64,000 bases of DNA from an uncultured Clostridia bacterium (GCA_949949035.1 CATLHJ010000004.1:26303-90302); one strand, 5' to 3'; positions 42,817-51,753 are shown, numbered from the stretch's first letter. A program made the numbers and translations. Notes: generated by a model not told the origin, from the letters alone.

Positions 42817-43005
42817 TTGCCTTTTGGCAGTGGGTTTGGCATAGTTGCTCGCACAAGTCAAAGGAAAAGAAAATTTGCGGCCACTATTAAGCGGTCGTTT
42901 TTTTAATGCAATTTTTCTTTTCTGTTCTTTGACTTGTGCCGGGTTAATCAAATATTTAGAACTACCACCGCCACTATGCCCCATTTGTTTTTTGCCAAAA
43001 GGCAA
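42817..43005. repeat. Nested inverted-repeat element (about 189 bp)
   Basis: Several exact arms nest around one centre: TTGCCTTTTGGCA (42817-42829 with 42993-43005), GGCATAG (42838-42844 with 42974-42980), GCACAAGTCAAAG (42851-42863 with 42929-42941) and AAAAGAAAA plus TTTGC (42865-42878 with 42910-42923, one mismatch). The apex holds CGGCC/GGTCG and a T-run. A ribosome site and a small gene follow directly. A second element of the same plan lies at 61502-61648. No gene is convincing inside it. Confidence 0.75.
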
Positions 43006-43025
43006 TTCAACAAAAGGAGGTAAAA

Positions 43026-43097
43026 ATGCGTAAGAGAAAGTCAAACAGCAGAATTAGGGATCAACCCCGAGATAACATTTGGTTAAAAATTATTTAA
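43026..43097 (+). CDS. Basic 23-residue peptide
   Basis: ATG 43026 follows a very strong AAAAGGAGGT ribosome site and codes MRKRKSNSRIRDQPRDNIWL plus three residues. It is the first frame after the nested inverted repeat and may be a leader peptide for the operon. Conservation unknown. Confidence 0.4.
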   Translation: MRKRKSNSRIRDQPRDNIWLKII

Positions 43098-43112
43098 TTA
43101 AAGGAGAAAATT

Positions 43113-43355
43113 ATGGAAATTAAAAAATATTACTTAAAAGAATTTCAGTACTTTGACGGGACAAGTGAAATCATCTTTAACATCGTTGATATTAACTTTG
43201 AAAAAATGACTATCACCCTAGCCGTTACCAATCAAGGCAAAATTAGTGTTATTGAGTACGACCTAAAACGAGATACAGAAAACAATCTTTATTTCGAATA
43301 TGGTCATCTGCTCGACAAAATTGACCTTGATGACTTTGAAACAATTAACGATTAA
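43113..43355 (+). CDS. Small hypothetical protein
   Basis: An 80-residue acidic protein (MEIKKYYLKEFQYFDGT...), beta-rich, first clear gene of a plasmid- or ICE-like operon; AAAGGAGAAAATT ribosome site. Ten to twelve bases separate it from the next gene. No family recognised. Confidence 0.6.
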   Translation: MEIKKYYLKEFQYFDGTSEIIFNIVDINFEKMTITLAVTNQGKISVIEYDLKRDTENNLYFEYGHLLDKIDLDDFETIND

Positions 43356-43367
43356 AAGGAGAAAAAC

Positions 43368-43781
43368 ATGAAACTTTGTTTACAGAACATAAAAAGACTG
43401 AAACAAAACACAGACAATAAATTAACACGCAATGTCTGTAACTATGTCATTAGTCATTGGCACGACTATAACGACAAGAAAGCAATCTTTACGGATGTCT
43501 TGAAATATGAGTGCCAATCTGGCATGGTTGGTAATTTGATTTACTACCATGATACCACAAAGTATTTTGAAACCTACCGTCAAGAGATTGCTGACTTGGT
43601 ATATGACTTAATGGTCAACACCGGCGTATTTGATATGAGCCAACTGTTTGGCGATAGGTACGATAAGGAAGATCCGTTAGTTCACGATATTACCAACCAA
43701 AACTTATTCGCCTGGTTTGGTTTTGAATCAACATTACGCAACATTGGACTGAACTTTGAAGCAGTCCAAAATTACATTTAA
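43368..43781 (+). CDS. Hypothetical protein of plasmid/ICE accessory type
   Basis: A 137-residue protein containing ISHWHDYNDKKAIFTDVLKYECQSGMVG and AWFGFESTLRNIG-type stretches, which resemble conserved proteins of unknown function in Firmicutes plasmids and conjugative elements (the DUF7222-like kind). Soluble. AAAAGGAG ribosome site. Role unknown. Confidence 0.55.
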   Translation: MKLCLQNIKRLKQNTDNKLTRNVCNYVISHWHDYNDKKAIFTDVLKYECQSGMVGNLIYYHDTTKYFETYRQEIADLVYDLMVNTGVFDMSQLFGDRYDKEDPLVHDITNQNLFAWFGFESTLRNIGLNFEAVQNYI

Positions 43782-43793
43782 GGAGTAAAAAAT

Positions 43794-44207
43794 ATGAACA
43801 CAACAGCAACACAACGCAAACAAAAAGCAATTCAACTCATGAAGGAGTTAAAAATTTATCAGCCCTACATTGATGGTTTCGTTAAAGATAACAATGTTTG
43901 TTATTACGAGAACTATGCCGGCTTCTGGGCTTGGCAAGATAAGGAATTAACCGACAAGATTAGAGAAATTGAAACACGAAACAATTGTACAGTCTATGCC
44001 GTTACACACGAGTTTACCAGCTTTGGCGAATGTTATGATTTCTTAATCGTAACGGATTATCCAGATGAATGGGAACACCTACTAACACAATGTGATGGTA
44101 ATTATTATGCTTGTGCCTATGTCTGGAATAAAGACGACGAATGGTGCAGCGAGTTTGGCGATATTGCCATAACCAGTTTCGGTGGCGGTATTAAAAGGGT
44201 TGGCTGA
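43794..44207 (+). CDS. Hypothetical protein of plasmid/ICE accessory type
   Basis: A 137-residue acidic soluble protein: FWAWQDKELTDKIREIE, then YAVTHEFTSFGECYDFLIV and DEWCSEFGDIAITSFGGGI. The last motif is familiar from small proteins of unknown function on Firmicutes mobile elements. Its acidic character would fit a DNA-mimic or antirestriction role, but there is no direct evidence. AAGGAG ribosome site. Confidence 0.55.
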   Translation: MNTTATQRKQKAIQLMKELKIYQPYIDGFVKDNNVCYYENYAGFWAWQDKELTDKIREIETRNNCTVYAVTHEFTSFGECYDFLIVTDYPDEWEHLLTQCDGNYYACAYVWNKDDEWCSEFGDIAITSFGGGIKRVG

Positions 44208-44208
44208 C

Positions 44209-44523
44209 ATGAAAAAACAAAAAATATATGTTGTGCAACTTGATTGGGCCAATGAAGACGATGAAGGCGTTTTAATCAATTTATTTACTACCCGTGAAAA
44301 AGCCGTTGAAAAGTTTAATGCCATTATCCAAGAAGAAAAAACCTTGGACTGGTATTGGTCCAAGGATGCTTTTGATAAGGACGGTAACTTGGATACTGAA
44401 AACTACGAATTACAAACTAACATTGATAACCCAAACACATTAGAACTGTATTGGGAACTCAGATGTATTGGTAACTACCACTTACACGATTCTTTGCAAT
44501 TACTAATCAAAGAATTGAACTAA
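44209..44523 (+). CDS. Hypothetical protein
   Basis: A 104-residue acidic protein (MKKQKIYVVQLDWANEDDEG...) starting at ATG 44209, 1 bp after the previous stop. A beta-alpha pattern with FTTREKAVEKFNAIIQEE is typical of small plasmid-borne proteins. It is followed by a terminator-like hairpin, so the next genes may have lower or separate transcription. No family recognised. Confidence 0.6.
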   Translation: MKKQKIYVVQLDWANEDDEGVLINLFTTREKAVEKFNAIIQEEKTLDWYWSKDAFDKDGNLDTENYELQTNIDNPNTLELYWELRCIGNYHLHDSLQLLIKELN

Positions 44524-44539
44524 TAGGAAATGTATGGTG

Positions 44540-44565
44540 AAGGTGTCCATTCTTGGGCACCTTTT
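44540..44565 (+). terminator. Terminator-like hairpin within the operon
   Basis: AAGGTGTCC (44540-44548) pairs with GGGCACCTT (44555-44563, one wobble), followed by a short T-run. Lies between the 44209 gene and pcfK. Confidence 0.6.
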
Positions 44566-44587
44566 CCAACCTTAAAAGGAAATGAAA

Positions 44588-45169
44588 ATGATTAAATTAA
44601 ACTTAACCGCCAATGGTAACGCCGAGCAACGTGTGAAAGATTATCTGGAACAAAATGCCAGCGAAACTTTGGCCGAGAAAATCAACAATGGTGTCCAAAT
44701 CCAAAAAGATAATTTGACGCTATTAAACAAAAAAGACCTAACCGGCTTTTTGCAATATTCCAGCGATGAAGCCAAGAAACAAGCTGAACAAGGTGCTAGA
44801 TTCGCCTGTATAGATAGCCAGACTGTCTTTGCTTGGGCAATCCATTACTTTGAAGAAGATAGCATTGAAGGTAGGTTATACACCTTAGACGGCCGCGAAT
44901 ATCGACCACAAGTCAAAAAGGCAGCAACCGTATCGACGCCCAAAATAAAAACAGAAAAGCCAGCAACACCGCAAATAAGTCTCTTTGATACAGTGCAACG
45001 CGAAGTAAAAAATCCAGACACGGCAGTTAATGATGTTTGGGAAGACGACAGTTTTGACCAAGCCATGCGCACCGTAAGCCCTGCCCCACAAGCTAGAGAA
45101 CAACCAAAAAATGATTACCCCACAATACTTAATCAAATTTTGGATGGTAAATTAGAGGTAACATTATGA
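44588..45169 (+). CDS. pcfK: PcfK-like protein
   Basis: A 193-residue protein. The N-terminal 110 residues (LNLTANGNAEQRVKDYLEQN, ASETLAEKINNG and FACIDSQTVFAWAIHYFEED) are the PcfK-like domain found next to pcfJ on conjugative plasmids of Firmicutes; the function is unknown. The C-terminal part is a Pro/Lys-rich linker with an ISLFD motif that may be a clamp-binding or interaction motif. I chose ATG 44588, seven bases after AAAAGGA, over ATG 44582. ATGA overlap with pcfJ. Confidence 0.8.
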   Translation: MIKLNLTANGNAEQRVKDYLEQNASETLAEKINNGVQIQKDNLTLLNKKDLTGFLQYSSDEAKKQAEQGARFACIDSQTVFAWAIHYFEEDSIEGRLYTLDGREYRPQVKKAATVSTPKIKTEKPATPQISLFDTVQREVKNPDTAVNDVWEDDSFDQAMRTVSPAPQAREQPKNDYPTILNQILDGKLEVTL

Positions 45170-46479
45170 TAGTCAAAGGCATTCGCAAATTGCCAAAGTA
45201 TATGGTAGCACGCATTAAAAAATATGATTTACAAAATTACCCTGACCAAAACGGTAATACTAGGTTTTATTGTTACCTGGTTAAACAAGGCAAAGAATTA
45301 GTTAAGTATACGGTCGCCGTGCGTAATTACCGCAAGCAATGGTTTTGCAAACAAGTCGTGGTTCACGCGCTGCATAGTAAACGCTGCTATATCAATGATA
45401 TTTGCTACAACTACATCGCTGGCTATAAAGTTGGTTGGTATTTGCAAGGTATCACGAAATACCAACGCTATTATGAAGATGGTCAATGGGATTGGCACGA
45501 AGATCGTTATTTCAACATTGACAGCGACCTAATCAACCCCGAAGTTATTACTACAATTGAATCATTGAAATACAGTCAGGGTCAGCGTTTCCGCGCCTGT
45601 AATTTATTTCGCTACTTAAGGTTATACGAGCAATATCCCATCGCTGAAATGTTAGTTAAATTAAACCTAAACCATCTAGCAATGAGTGTTACCATTTTAC
45701 GCTTACTAGATAAAGACAAACACTTCCGAAAATGGTTATTTGCTCACCACGGCGAAATTAGGGCTTATTACTACATTCCATCCATTATTAAAGCGTATAA
45801 AGAACAAAAAAGTATTGAACTAGTTTACGAACGAATGCGGTTAGAAAAAGACTATCGCTCGAGTTATAACAATTCACTAATTAAGCAAATTATTCCGAAA
45901 GATGAAGCACCCAAGTTGTTTGCGTATTTAGAGAAACAACACACTAATCTAGCATCATATGAAGATTATTTGAATGCTTGCCGGTATCTCAATCTTGACT
46001 TGACACTACTTAAACATCGTTATCCGCATGACTTCCAACATTGGCATGATGTTCGTATTGACCAGTACCACACTCAACAAGCCCAAGATGATGAATGCAA
46101 ACGGCTTGCATTACGCGAACGGTTTAAGACGATTGCTAACAAGTATTCAGCATTAGAACGATTATTAGTCAGAGACGATTACATTTGTGTAATTGCCAAA
46201 TCACCAAACGAATTGGTCTATGAAGGTGAACAATTAAACCACTGTGTTGGACGAATGAACTATGACCAAAAGTTTGCTCGTGAAGAAACACTAATTTTCT
46301 TTGTTCGCAATCGTTTAGCACCAAATACCCCATTGGTAACTTTGGAATATTCACTTGCCAATCACAAAGTTTTGCAATGTTATGGTCATCACGACAGCAA
46401 ACCCGCAGACGAAATTTTGAACTATGTTCACAAAAAATGGCTACCTTATGCCAACCGCAAATTAAAAGGAGTAATATAA
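45166..46479 (+). CDS. pcfJ: PcfJ-like protein
   Basis: A 437-residue PcfJ-domain protein, encoded as usual directly after pcfK. The conserved C-terminal segment is ELVYEGEQLNHCVGRMNYD, then LVTLEYSLANHKVLQCYGHHD, which contains the conserved Cys/His residues. PcfJ is widespread on plasmids and ICEs, and its biochemical role is not established. No relaxase, coupling protein or mating-pair genes are in the window, so this is a detached accessory module. Confidence 0.85.
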   Translation: MIVKGIRKLPKYMVARIKKYDLQNYPDQNGNTRFYCYLVKQGKELVKYTVAVRNYRKQWFCKQVVVHALHSKRCYINDICYNYIAGYKVGWYLQGITKYQRYYEDGQWDWHEDRYFNIDSDLINPEVITTIESLKYSQGQRFRACNLFRYLRLYEQYPIAEMLVKLNLNHLAMSVTILRLLDKDKHFRKWLFAHHGEIRAYYYIPSIIKAYKEQKSIELVYERMRLEKDYRSSYNNSLIKQIIPKDEAPKLFAYLEKQHTNLASYEDYLNACRYLNLDLTLLKHRYPHDFQHWHDVRIDQYHTQQAQDDECKRLALRERFKTIANKYSALERLLVRDDYICVIAKSPNELVYEGEQLNHCVGRMNYDQKFAREETLIFFVRNRLAPNTPLVTLEYSLANHKVLQCYGHHDSKPADEILNYVHKKWLPYANRKLKGVI

Positions 46480-46480
46480 A

Positions 46481-46789
46481 ATGAACTATTATCGCATTAC
46501 CGCTTATGACAAAAAGCACAATTACAGTTGCATCATCGACAGCAACGGCATGTTTGAGAAACTCTGGCAATTCAGCAGTTACTTACTACAAAAGGGTTTT
46601 GAAATTATTGAAGTTTCTAAACAGGAAAACATGCTGGACATTGACATTAAACCAATCAAAGAAAGCAGCAATAAACTATTCTTGCGTGCGTACACCACTG
46701 GCAAACCCGAACATGTCGAACAACCAATTAACGGACAAACTTACAACGCGATTAAGATTGGTAACAAAATCTACATCCCTAACAAATAA
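46481..46789 (+). CDS. Small hypothetical protein
   Basis: A 102-residue protein (MNYYRITAYDKKHNYSCIID...) with the helix LWQFSSYLLQKGFEIIEVSKQ, resembling short proteins that follow pcfJ on Firmicutes elements. AAAAGGAG ribosome site, 1-bp gap from pcfJ, last gene before a strong terminator. Confidence 0.65.
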   Translation: MNYYRITAYDKKHNYSCIIDSNGMFEKLWQFSSYLLQKGFEIIEVSKQENMLDIDIKPIKESSNKLFLRAYTTGKPEHVEQPINGQTYNAIKIGNKIYIPNK

Positions 46790-46790
46790 C

Positions 46791-46819
46791 AAAAAAGCCA
46801 GATATTCTCTGGCTTTTTT
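46791..46819. terminator. Bidirectional intrinsic terminator
   Basis: AAAAAAGCCAGA (46791-46802), loop TATTC, TCTGGCTTTTTT (46808-46819): separates the pcf operon from the convergent BspA-type gene. Confidence 0.9.
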
Positions 46820-46842
46820 GTGTTCCATTTGTATTTTTAAAT

Positions 46843-49800
46843 TTAACCCTTATACCAATAATAATTCTCGTAATAACTGGTCAAGTACCTTACGTTAGCA
46901 GCTGCATCAGTCAAAGTCAAATTAATGCCGCTGGTCGCACCAGAGGTGTTTGAAATATACCAACCATCAGTATCTGCAAATGTTACACTCTCCAAACCAC
47001 TGCAACCTTCAAACGCGTAATTACCAATACTGGTCACGCTATCGGGAATAATTACACTGGTTAAACCACTGCAATCCTCGAACGCAGAACCGCCAATGCT
47101 GGTCACGCTATCGGGAATAATTATACTCGTCAAACCAATACAACCTCTGAAAGCTGAACCACCAATACTGGTCACGCTATTACCAATCGTTATACTCGTC
47201 AAGTTACTGCAACCATAAAACGCGGAATTACCAATACTGGTCACGCTATCGGGAATAATTACACTCGTCAAACCAATACAACCGCTGAAAGCTGAAACAC
47301 CAATACTGGTCACGCTATCGGGAATAATTACACTCGTCAAACCAATACAACCGCTGAAAGCTGAAACACCAATACTGGTCACACTATTACCAATCGTTAT
47401 ACTCGTCAATTTACTGCAATATTCGAACGCTTCATCACCAATACTGGTCACGCTATCGGGAATCGTAATATTTGCTAAACTACTACAATAATAGAACGCA
47501 TACTTGCCAATGCTGGTCACGCTATTACCAATCGTTATACTCGTCAAGCCACTGCAACCTTCAAACGCGTAATTGTCAATACTGGTCACGCTATCGGGAA
47601 TAATTATACTCGTCAAACCAATACAACCGCTGAAAGCTGAAACACCAATACTGGTCACACTATCGGGAATCGTGATGCTCGTTAAGCCATTGCAATTAAC
47701 GAACGCACAACTATCAATACTGGTCACGCCGTTACCAATCACCACTGTGGTTAAATTAGCCTTTCCGCCAAAAAATCCATTGAGACTTGTCACACCGTTA
47801 CCAATTATCACACTAGTTAAACCACTGCAACCATCAAACGCGGAATTGCCAATACTGGTCACGCTATCGGGAATCGTAATATTTGCTAAACTACTACAAT
47901 AATAGAACGCATACTTGCCAATGCTGGTCACGCTATTACCAATCGTTATACTCGTCAATTTACTGCAATATTCGAACGCTTTATCACCAATACTGGTCAC
48001 ACCATTACTAATCGTTATACTCGTCAAGCCAAAGCAACTACAGAACGCATCAGATGGGATGTTATCTCCTGTAATGGTCACAGTAGTTAATGTTGCTGGA
48101 ATGTAATAGGTCGCAGCAGAAGAAGAATGACCCTGTTCTATCTTGATACCACCATTAAAACTGCTATAACCAAAAATATAACCAAACCGGGACGAAGTAT
48201 CTGTTGCATCCCTTTCATATCCTACGAACGGTAAGGTAATATTTTGTAGTGACGAACAACCAGAGAACGCAGCACAACCAATACTGGTCACGCTATCGGG
48301 GATCGTAATATTTGTTAAATTTCTGCAATTCTTGAACGCAGAAATACCAATACTAGTCACGCCGTTACCAATTGTTATACTCGTCAAGTCACTGCAATTA
48401 TAGAACGCACCATACGAAATCCTACCCCCTGTAATGGTCACAGTTGTTAACGTTGTTGGGATATAATACACAGCATCTGAACTTGTATAACACTGTCGAG
48501 TGCTAGTACCACCAATGTACTTACTAGTACCAAAAATATAACCGAATAAAGACGCAGCATCTGTTGCATTTGCACTGTCACCCACGAACGGTAAGGTAAT
48601 ATTTTGTAGTGACGAACAACCAGAGAATGCACCATTACTTATGCTGGTCACATTGTTACCAATCACCACTGTAGTTAAATTCGTATTTCCGCTAAAAGAG
48701 AATCCATTGAGACTTGTTACACCACTACCAATTATCACACTGGTCAAGCCACTGCAACCATCAAACGCGTAATTGCCAATACTGGTCACGCAGTCGGGAA
48801 TTGTTATACTGGTTATATCTTTACGACCATAGAAAACATAACTACCAATATGAATTACCCCATCAGGGATAACTAAATCAGTCACCATCTCACCATTAAG
48901 GTATAAGTTGACTTCATTATCATTAGAGCATAGCGGATTAGCGAACTTATTACCAAAATCAATTTGAATCCAAGCACTTAAATCGGTAATATGAACTTCA
49001 TTCAACATACTGCAATTATAGAACGCATCATTACCAATGTCGGTTATACCAGCTGGAATGACGACTTTGGTTAAAGTTTTATTATTGCGGAACGCCTCCA
49101 AACCAATCGCCGTAATGTTGACACCTTTAATTTGACTAGGAATGTCTAGTATCTTTAACGATAAAGTCTTTCCAATGTCGTTAAGTCCTATGATGGTGTC
49201 ATTATCAACGTTATAAATGTCTTCGTTTGTGCACCATCTTGCGTACAAAGTTATATCTCCCGTGGTGCCATACTTTATTTGAGTAACTTTGTTAGCATAA
49301 TTACTATCGCTGTACCAGCCACCAAAGTAATAACCGTTTTTACTCGGGTCTTGCAAAATAAAACTGTTTGTGCAAGTGTAAACTGACCGATTATTCCCAT
49401 TGACACCACCGTCCAGCTCATAAGTAATAGTATAAGAAATTGACTCAAATTTGGCGTACAGAGTAATGTTCCCCATCGTCCCTTTAGTAATTTCAGTCAC
49501 TTGATTAACGAAATTACTTTCACTATACCAGCCATCGAAGTGATAACCATTTTTAGTTGGCATTGACAAAGCAAAACTATCCGTTTCTATAGTGTACGCA
49601 GACGGATTATTACCATTAACACCACCGTTTAGTACATAGGTGATTGAATAATTAGTTAATGTAAATTTAGCATATAGGGTAATCTCCCCCGTCGTGCCTT
49701 GGGTAATTCGGGTTACGCGGTTAATAAATTCAGATTCACGATACCAACCATCAAAAGTATACCCATCCTTTGTCGGCGCTTGCAGCGTAAATGTCGAAGT

Positions 49801-50679
49801 CGTGACATTATATGTCGACGGGTTATCACCATTTGTGCCACCGTCTAGTTCATAGGTAATGGTATACGGTATTAGCGAAAATTTTGCATACAAGCGAATA
49901 TCCCCCGTCGAACCTTGGGTAATTTCGGTTACAGGGTTAATGAATTCGCGTTCGCGATACCAGCCTTCAAAAGTATAACCAGTTTTACTCGGTGCTTGTA
50001 GTGTAATGGTCGGGGTTTCAACATTGTAGCTTGACGGATTATTTGCTTTGGTTACACCCGACAAAGAAGAACCATTGTCAGTATAATAATTGTAAGATAG
50101 AGAATAATTTTTTAATTGCCAAACCGCATACAAATCTAGGTTATCGGTCAATTTATCAGAGTTGCCGGGATAGTACACAGTACCACTACCGTCCGCAGTT
50201 GTGTTCCATTTGGTAATTTCGTACCCGGTCCGCGTAAATGCATTATTCGCTTTTAGGTTTACATAACGACTGCTATCAAATGTCTGGATAGTAGTTTGTT
50301 CCGTACCATCGTTAGCGTGATAAGTAATTTGCCGTGTTGCATCTTCCCAAATAGCGTACAGATTAAGATCACCGGTGATTTGGTATTCAGCACACGATTC
50401 ATAAGCCGTACCGGTGCCATCTGCCGCAGTATTCCATTCCACAAAGCGATACCACGGACGGTCAAAACCCATGCCCACTCCAATAGTAAAGGCATCTTTT
50501 TGATAATCATAACAAGTTTCGGTTCGATAACTTTCAGTTCCGTCGTTGGCATAATAAGTAATCTTATAAGATTGAGTTTGGTTACCAAATCCAAAGCTGC
50601 ACGCGGACATTCCTACGCCGGTACACAATAACGCACCGACCAGTACCAAACATTTGAACCAATTTTTCAATTTTTTCAT
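46843..50679 (-). CDS. BspA-type leucine-rich repeat lipoprotein with InlB repeats
   Basis: A 1278-residue surface lipoprotein. Signal peptide with lipobox-like GMSAC (lipidated Cys about residue 27), about seven Listeria/Bacteroides InlB-type repeats (roughly 36-475; for example YTFEGWYREREFINPVTEI and YYFGGWYSDSNYANKVTQI), then about 30 BspA-type LRRs (roughly 500-1245) of the form IP.SVTSIG..AF.GC..LTSI.IG. Typical of adhesins of gut and oral bacteria. The repeats are nearly identical at DNA level, so copy number may vary by recombination. Start ATG 50679 behind AAAGGGGCATGGG. The 5' UTR can form a 9-bp hairpin (50717-50751). Confidence 0.9.
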   Translation of the reverse strand: MKKLKNWFKCLVLVGALLCTGVGMSACSFGFGNQTQSYKITYYANDGTESYRTETCYDYQKDAFTIGVGMGFDRPWYRFVEWNTAADGTGTAYESCAEYQITGDLNLYAIWEDATRQITYHANDGTEQTTIQTFDSSRYVNLKANNAFTRTGYEITKWNTTADGSGTVYYPGNSDKLTDNLDLYAVWQLKNYSLSYNYYTDNGSSLSGVTKANNPSSYNVETPTITLQAPSKTGYTFEGWYREREFINPVTEITQGSTGDIRLYAKFSLIPYTITYELDGGTNGDNPSTYNVTTSTFTLQAPTKDGYTFDGWYRESEFINRVTRITQGTTGEITLYAKFTLTNYSITYVLNGGVNGNNPSAYTIETDSFALSMPTKNGYHFDGWYSESNFVNQVTEITKGTMGNITLYAKFESISYTITYELDGGVNGNNRSVYTCTNSFILQDPSKNGYYFGGWYSDSNYANKVTQIKYGTTGDITLYARWCTNEDIYNVDNDTIIGLNDIGKTLSLKILDIPSQIKGVNITAIGLEAFRNNKTLTKVVIPAGITDIGNDAFYNCSMLNEVHITDLSAWIQIDFGNKFANPLCSNDNEVNLYLNGEMVTDLVIPDGVIHIGSYVFYGRKDITSITIPDCVTSIGNYAFDGCSGLTSVIIGSGVTSLNGFSFSGNTNLTTVVIGNNVTSISNGAFSGCSSLQNITLPFVGDSANATDAASLFGYIFGTSKYIGGTSTRQCYTSSDAVYYIPTTLTTVTITGGRISYGAFYNCSDLTSITIGNGVTSIGISAFKNCRNLTNITIPDSVTSIGCAAFSGCSSLQNITLPFVGYERDATDTSSRFGYIFGYSSFNGGIKIEQGHSSSAATYYIPATLTTVTITGDNIPSDAFCSCFGLTSITISNGVTSIGDKAFEYCSKLTSITIGNSVTSIGKYAFYYCSSLANITIPDSVTSIGNSAFDGCSGLTSVIIGNGVTSLNGFFGGKANLTTVVIGNGVTSIDSCAFVNCNGLTSITIPDSVTSIGVSAFSGCIGLTSIIIPDSVTSIDNYAFEGCSGLTSITIGNSVTSIGKYAFYYCSSLANITIPDSVTSIGDEAFEYCSKLTSITIGNSVTSIGVSAFSGCIGLTSVIIPDSVTSIGVSAFSGCIGLTSVIIPDSVTSIGNSAFYGCSNLTSITIGNSVTSIGGSAFRGCIGLTSIIIPDSVTSIGGSAFEDCSGLTSVIIPDSVTSIGNYAFEGCSGLESVTFADTDGWYISNTSGATSGINLTLTDAAANVRYLTSYYENYYWYKG

Positions 50680-50716
50680 TTTCCCATGCCCCTTTTAGAT
50701 GAACATTTTGCAGAGA

Positions 50717-50751
50717 TTTTGTTCACCGAATAATCTATTTGATGAACAAAA
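50717..50751 (-). promoter_or_regulatory. 5' UTR hairpin of the BspA-type gene
   Basis: TTTTGTTCA (50717-50725) and TGAACAAAA (50743-50751) pair exactly over 9 bp. The 17-nt loop carries CACCGAATAATCTATT, also present in the terminator at 50850-50880. Confidence 0.6.
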
Positions 50752-50805
50752 CAAGGGCTAAAACAATAATAAAAGTCGTTAGCTGTACATAAATGATAAA
50801 AATAC

Positions 50806-50880
50806 TTGCAATTTAATGATAGTTTGAATATAATTAAGGTGAAATTTGTCCACCGAATAGATTATTCGGTGGCTTTTTTA
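50806..50880 (+). ncRNA. Candidate short RNA: promoter plus terminator without a gene
   Basis: A plus-strand promoter (-35 TTGCAA 50806-50811, 17-bp spacer, -10 TATAAT 50829-50834) is followed about 8 nt later by an RNA that ends at a strong terminator: CCACCGAATA (50850-50859), loop GAT, TATTCGGTGG (50863-50872) and a T-run. The predicted transcript is about 40 nt with no open frame. Its 5' arm is complementary to the loop of the adjacent BspA 5' UTR hairpin over about 9 nt. Confidence 0.4.
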
Positions 50881-50916
50881 TTGGGTTAATTTTGCAAAAT
50901 TTCTCAATCGAAAACT

Positions 50917-51753
50917 CTAGTTATTGTTAATTTTTTCATCCGTTAAGAGTAATTTTGAATTTACTTGTTGCAAAACTCTTAATTGAGATTTTGCCATGCT
51001 GTTAAGTTGCACAAGCCGTTCACTTTGTGTGATATTCTGCTCAATTAAGTAGGCATTTAAGCTTTCCATGTTAGCAATCACTAATAATTGCTCAATGCTT
51101 GCGTAATCTCTGATATTACCTTTAAGAATAGGATTTTCTTTTCGCCATTCGGCAGCAGTTTTTCCAAATAAAGCGACATTCAACACATCCGCTTCACTAG
51201 CATAGACAAAATTGATTTGACTCTTTGTCAGTGTTGGCACAATTAAATTTTCCTTTATTGCATCGGTATGGATATGGTAATTTAGTTTGGCAAGTTCCCT
51301 TTTGGCGTTCCATTCTAAACTTTGTTGTTCCTGTATTTTTAGCCGTTGAAATTCTTTAATTAAATAAAATTCAAATTCAGCAGAAATCCAACTAGCAAAC
51401 TTAAAGGCAATATCTTGGTGAGCATAAGTTCCACCATTTTTACCCTGCTTAGCAGTTATACCAATAGCGTTAAATTCTTCTATCCAACGAGTTGGAGACA
51501 TAGTGAAATCATTTTTACCAGTTTGTGCTAATAAGGGGTCGATTTCGTCCCATTTAAAATTTGGATTATAAAAGTTCTCCCATAATGCCAAGTATTCAAG
51601 GGTGGCTCTGCTTCTCAGCCAACTTTTAACAACATCTTTTGGCTCTTTTGCGTTTCTTGCTTTTGCAATATCTGTTAAAGAAATATAATCTTCTTGATTT
51701 ATCTTTCTATAATTTACATTGATACCTTTAACAACAACTTCGTTCTTCACCAC
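50917..51753 (-). CDS. KilA-N domain protein
   Basis: A 278-residue protein with an N-terminal KilA-N domain (about 1-115: DYISLTDIAKARNAKEPKDV, LEYLALWENFYNP, TMSPTRWIEEFNAIGI, GGTYAHQDIAFKFASWIS). KilA-N/APSES-type domains bind DNA and are frequent on phages and mobile elements; the C-terminal part (SQINFVYASEADVLNVALFG, then NMESLNAYLIEQN) occurs in many bacterial KilA-N proteins. Begins with GTG 51753. Located between the BspA gene and element 2, outside the clear element genes. Confidence 0.85.
   Translation of the reverse strand: MVKNEVVVKGINVNYRKINQEDYISLTDIAKARNAKEPKDVVKSWLRSRATLEYLALWENFYNPNFKWDEIDPLLAQTGKNDFTMSPTRWIEEFNAIGITAKQGKNGGTYAHQDIAFKFASWISAEFEFYLIKEFQRLKIQEQQSLEWNAKRELAKLNYHIHTDAIKENLIVPTLTKSQINFVYASEADVLNVALFGKTAAEWRKENPILKGNIRDYASIEQLLVIANMESLNAYLIEQNITQSERLVQLNSMAKSQLRVLQQVNSKLLLTDEKINNN

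Noticed and set aside
42763..43044. Minus-strand 93-codon frame over the inverted repeat
   Set aside because: Its composition follows the repeat arms, it has no ribosome site, and the structure explains the conservation better.
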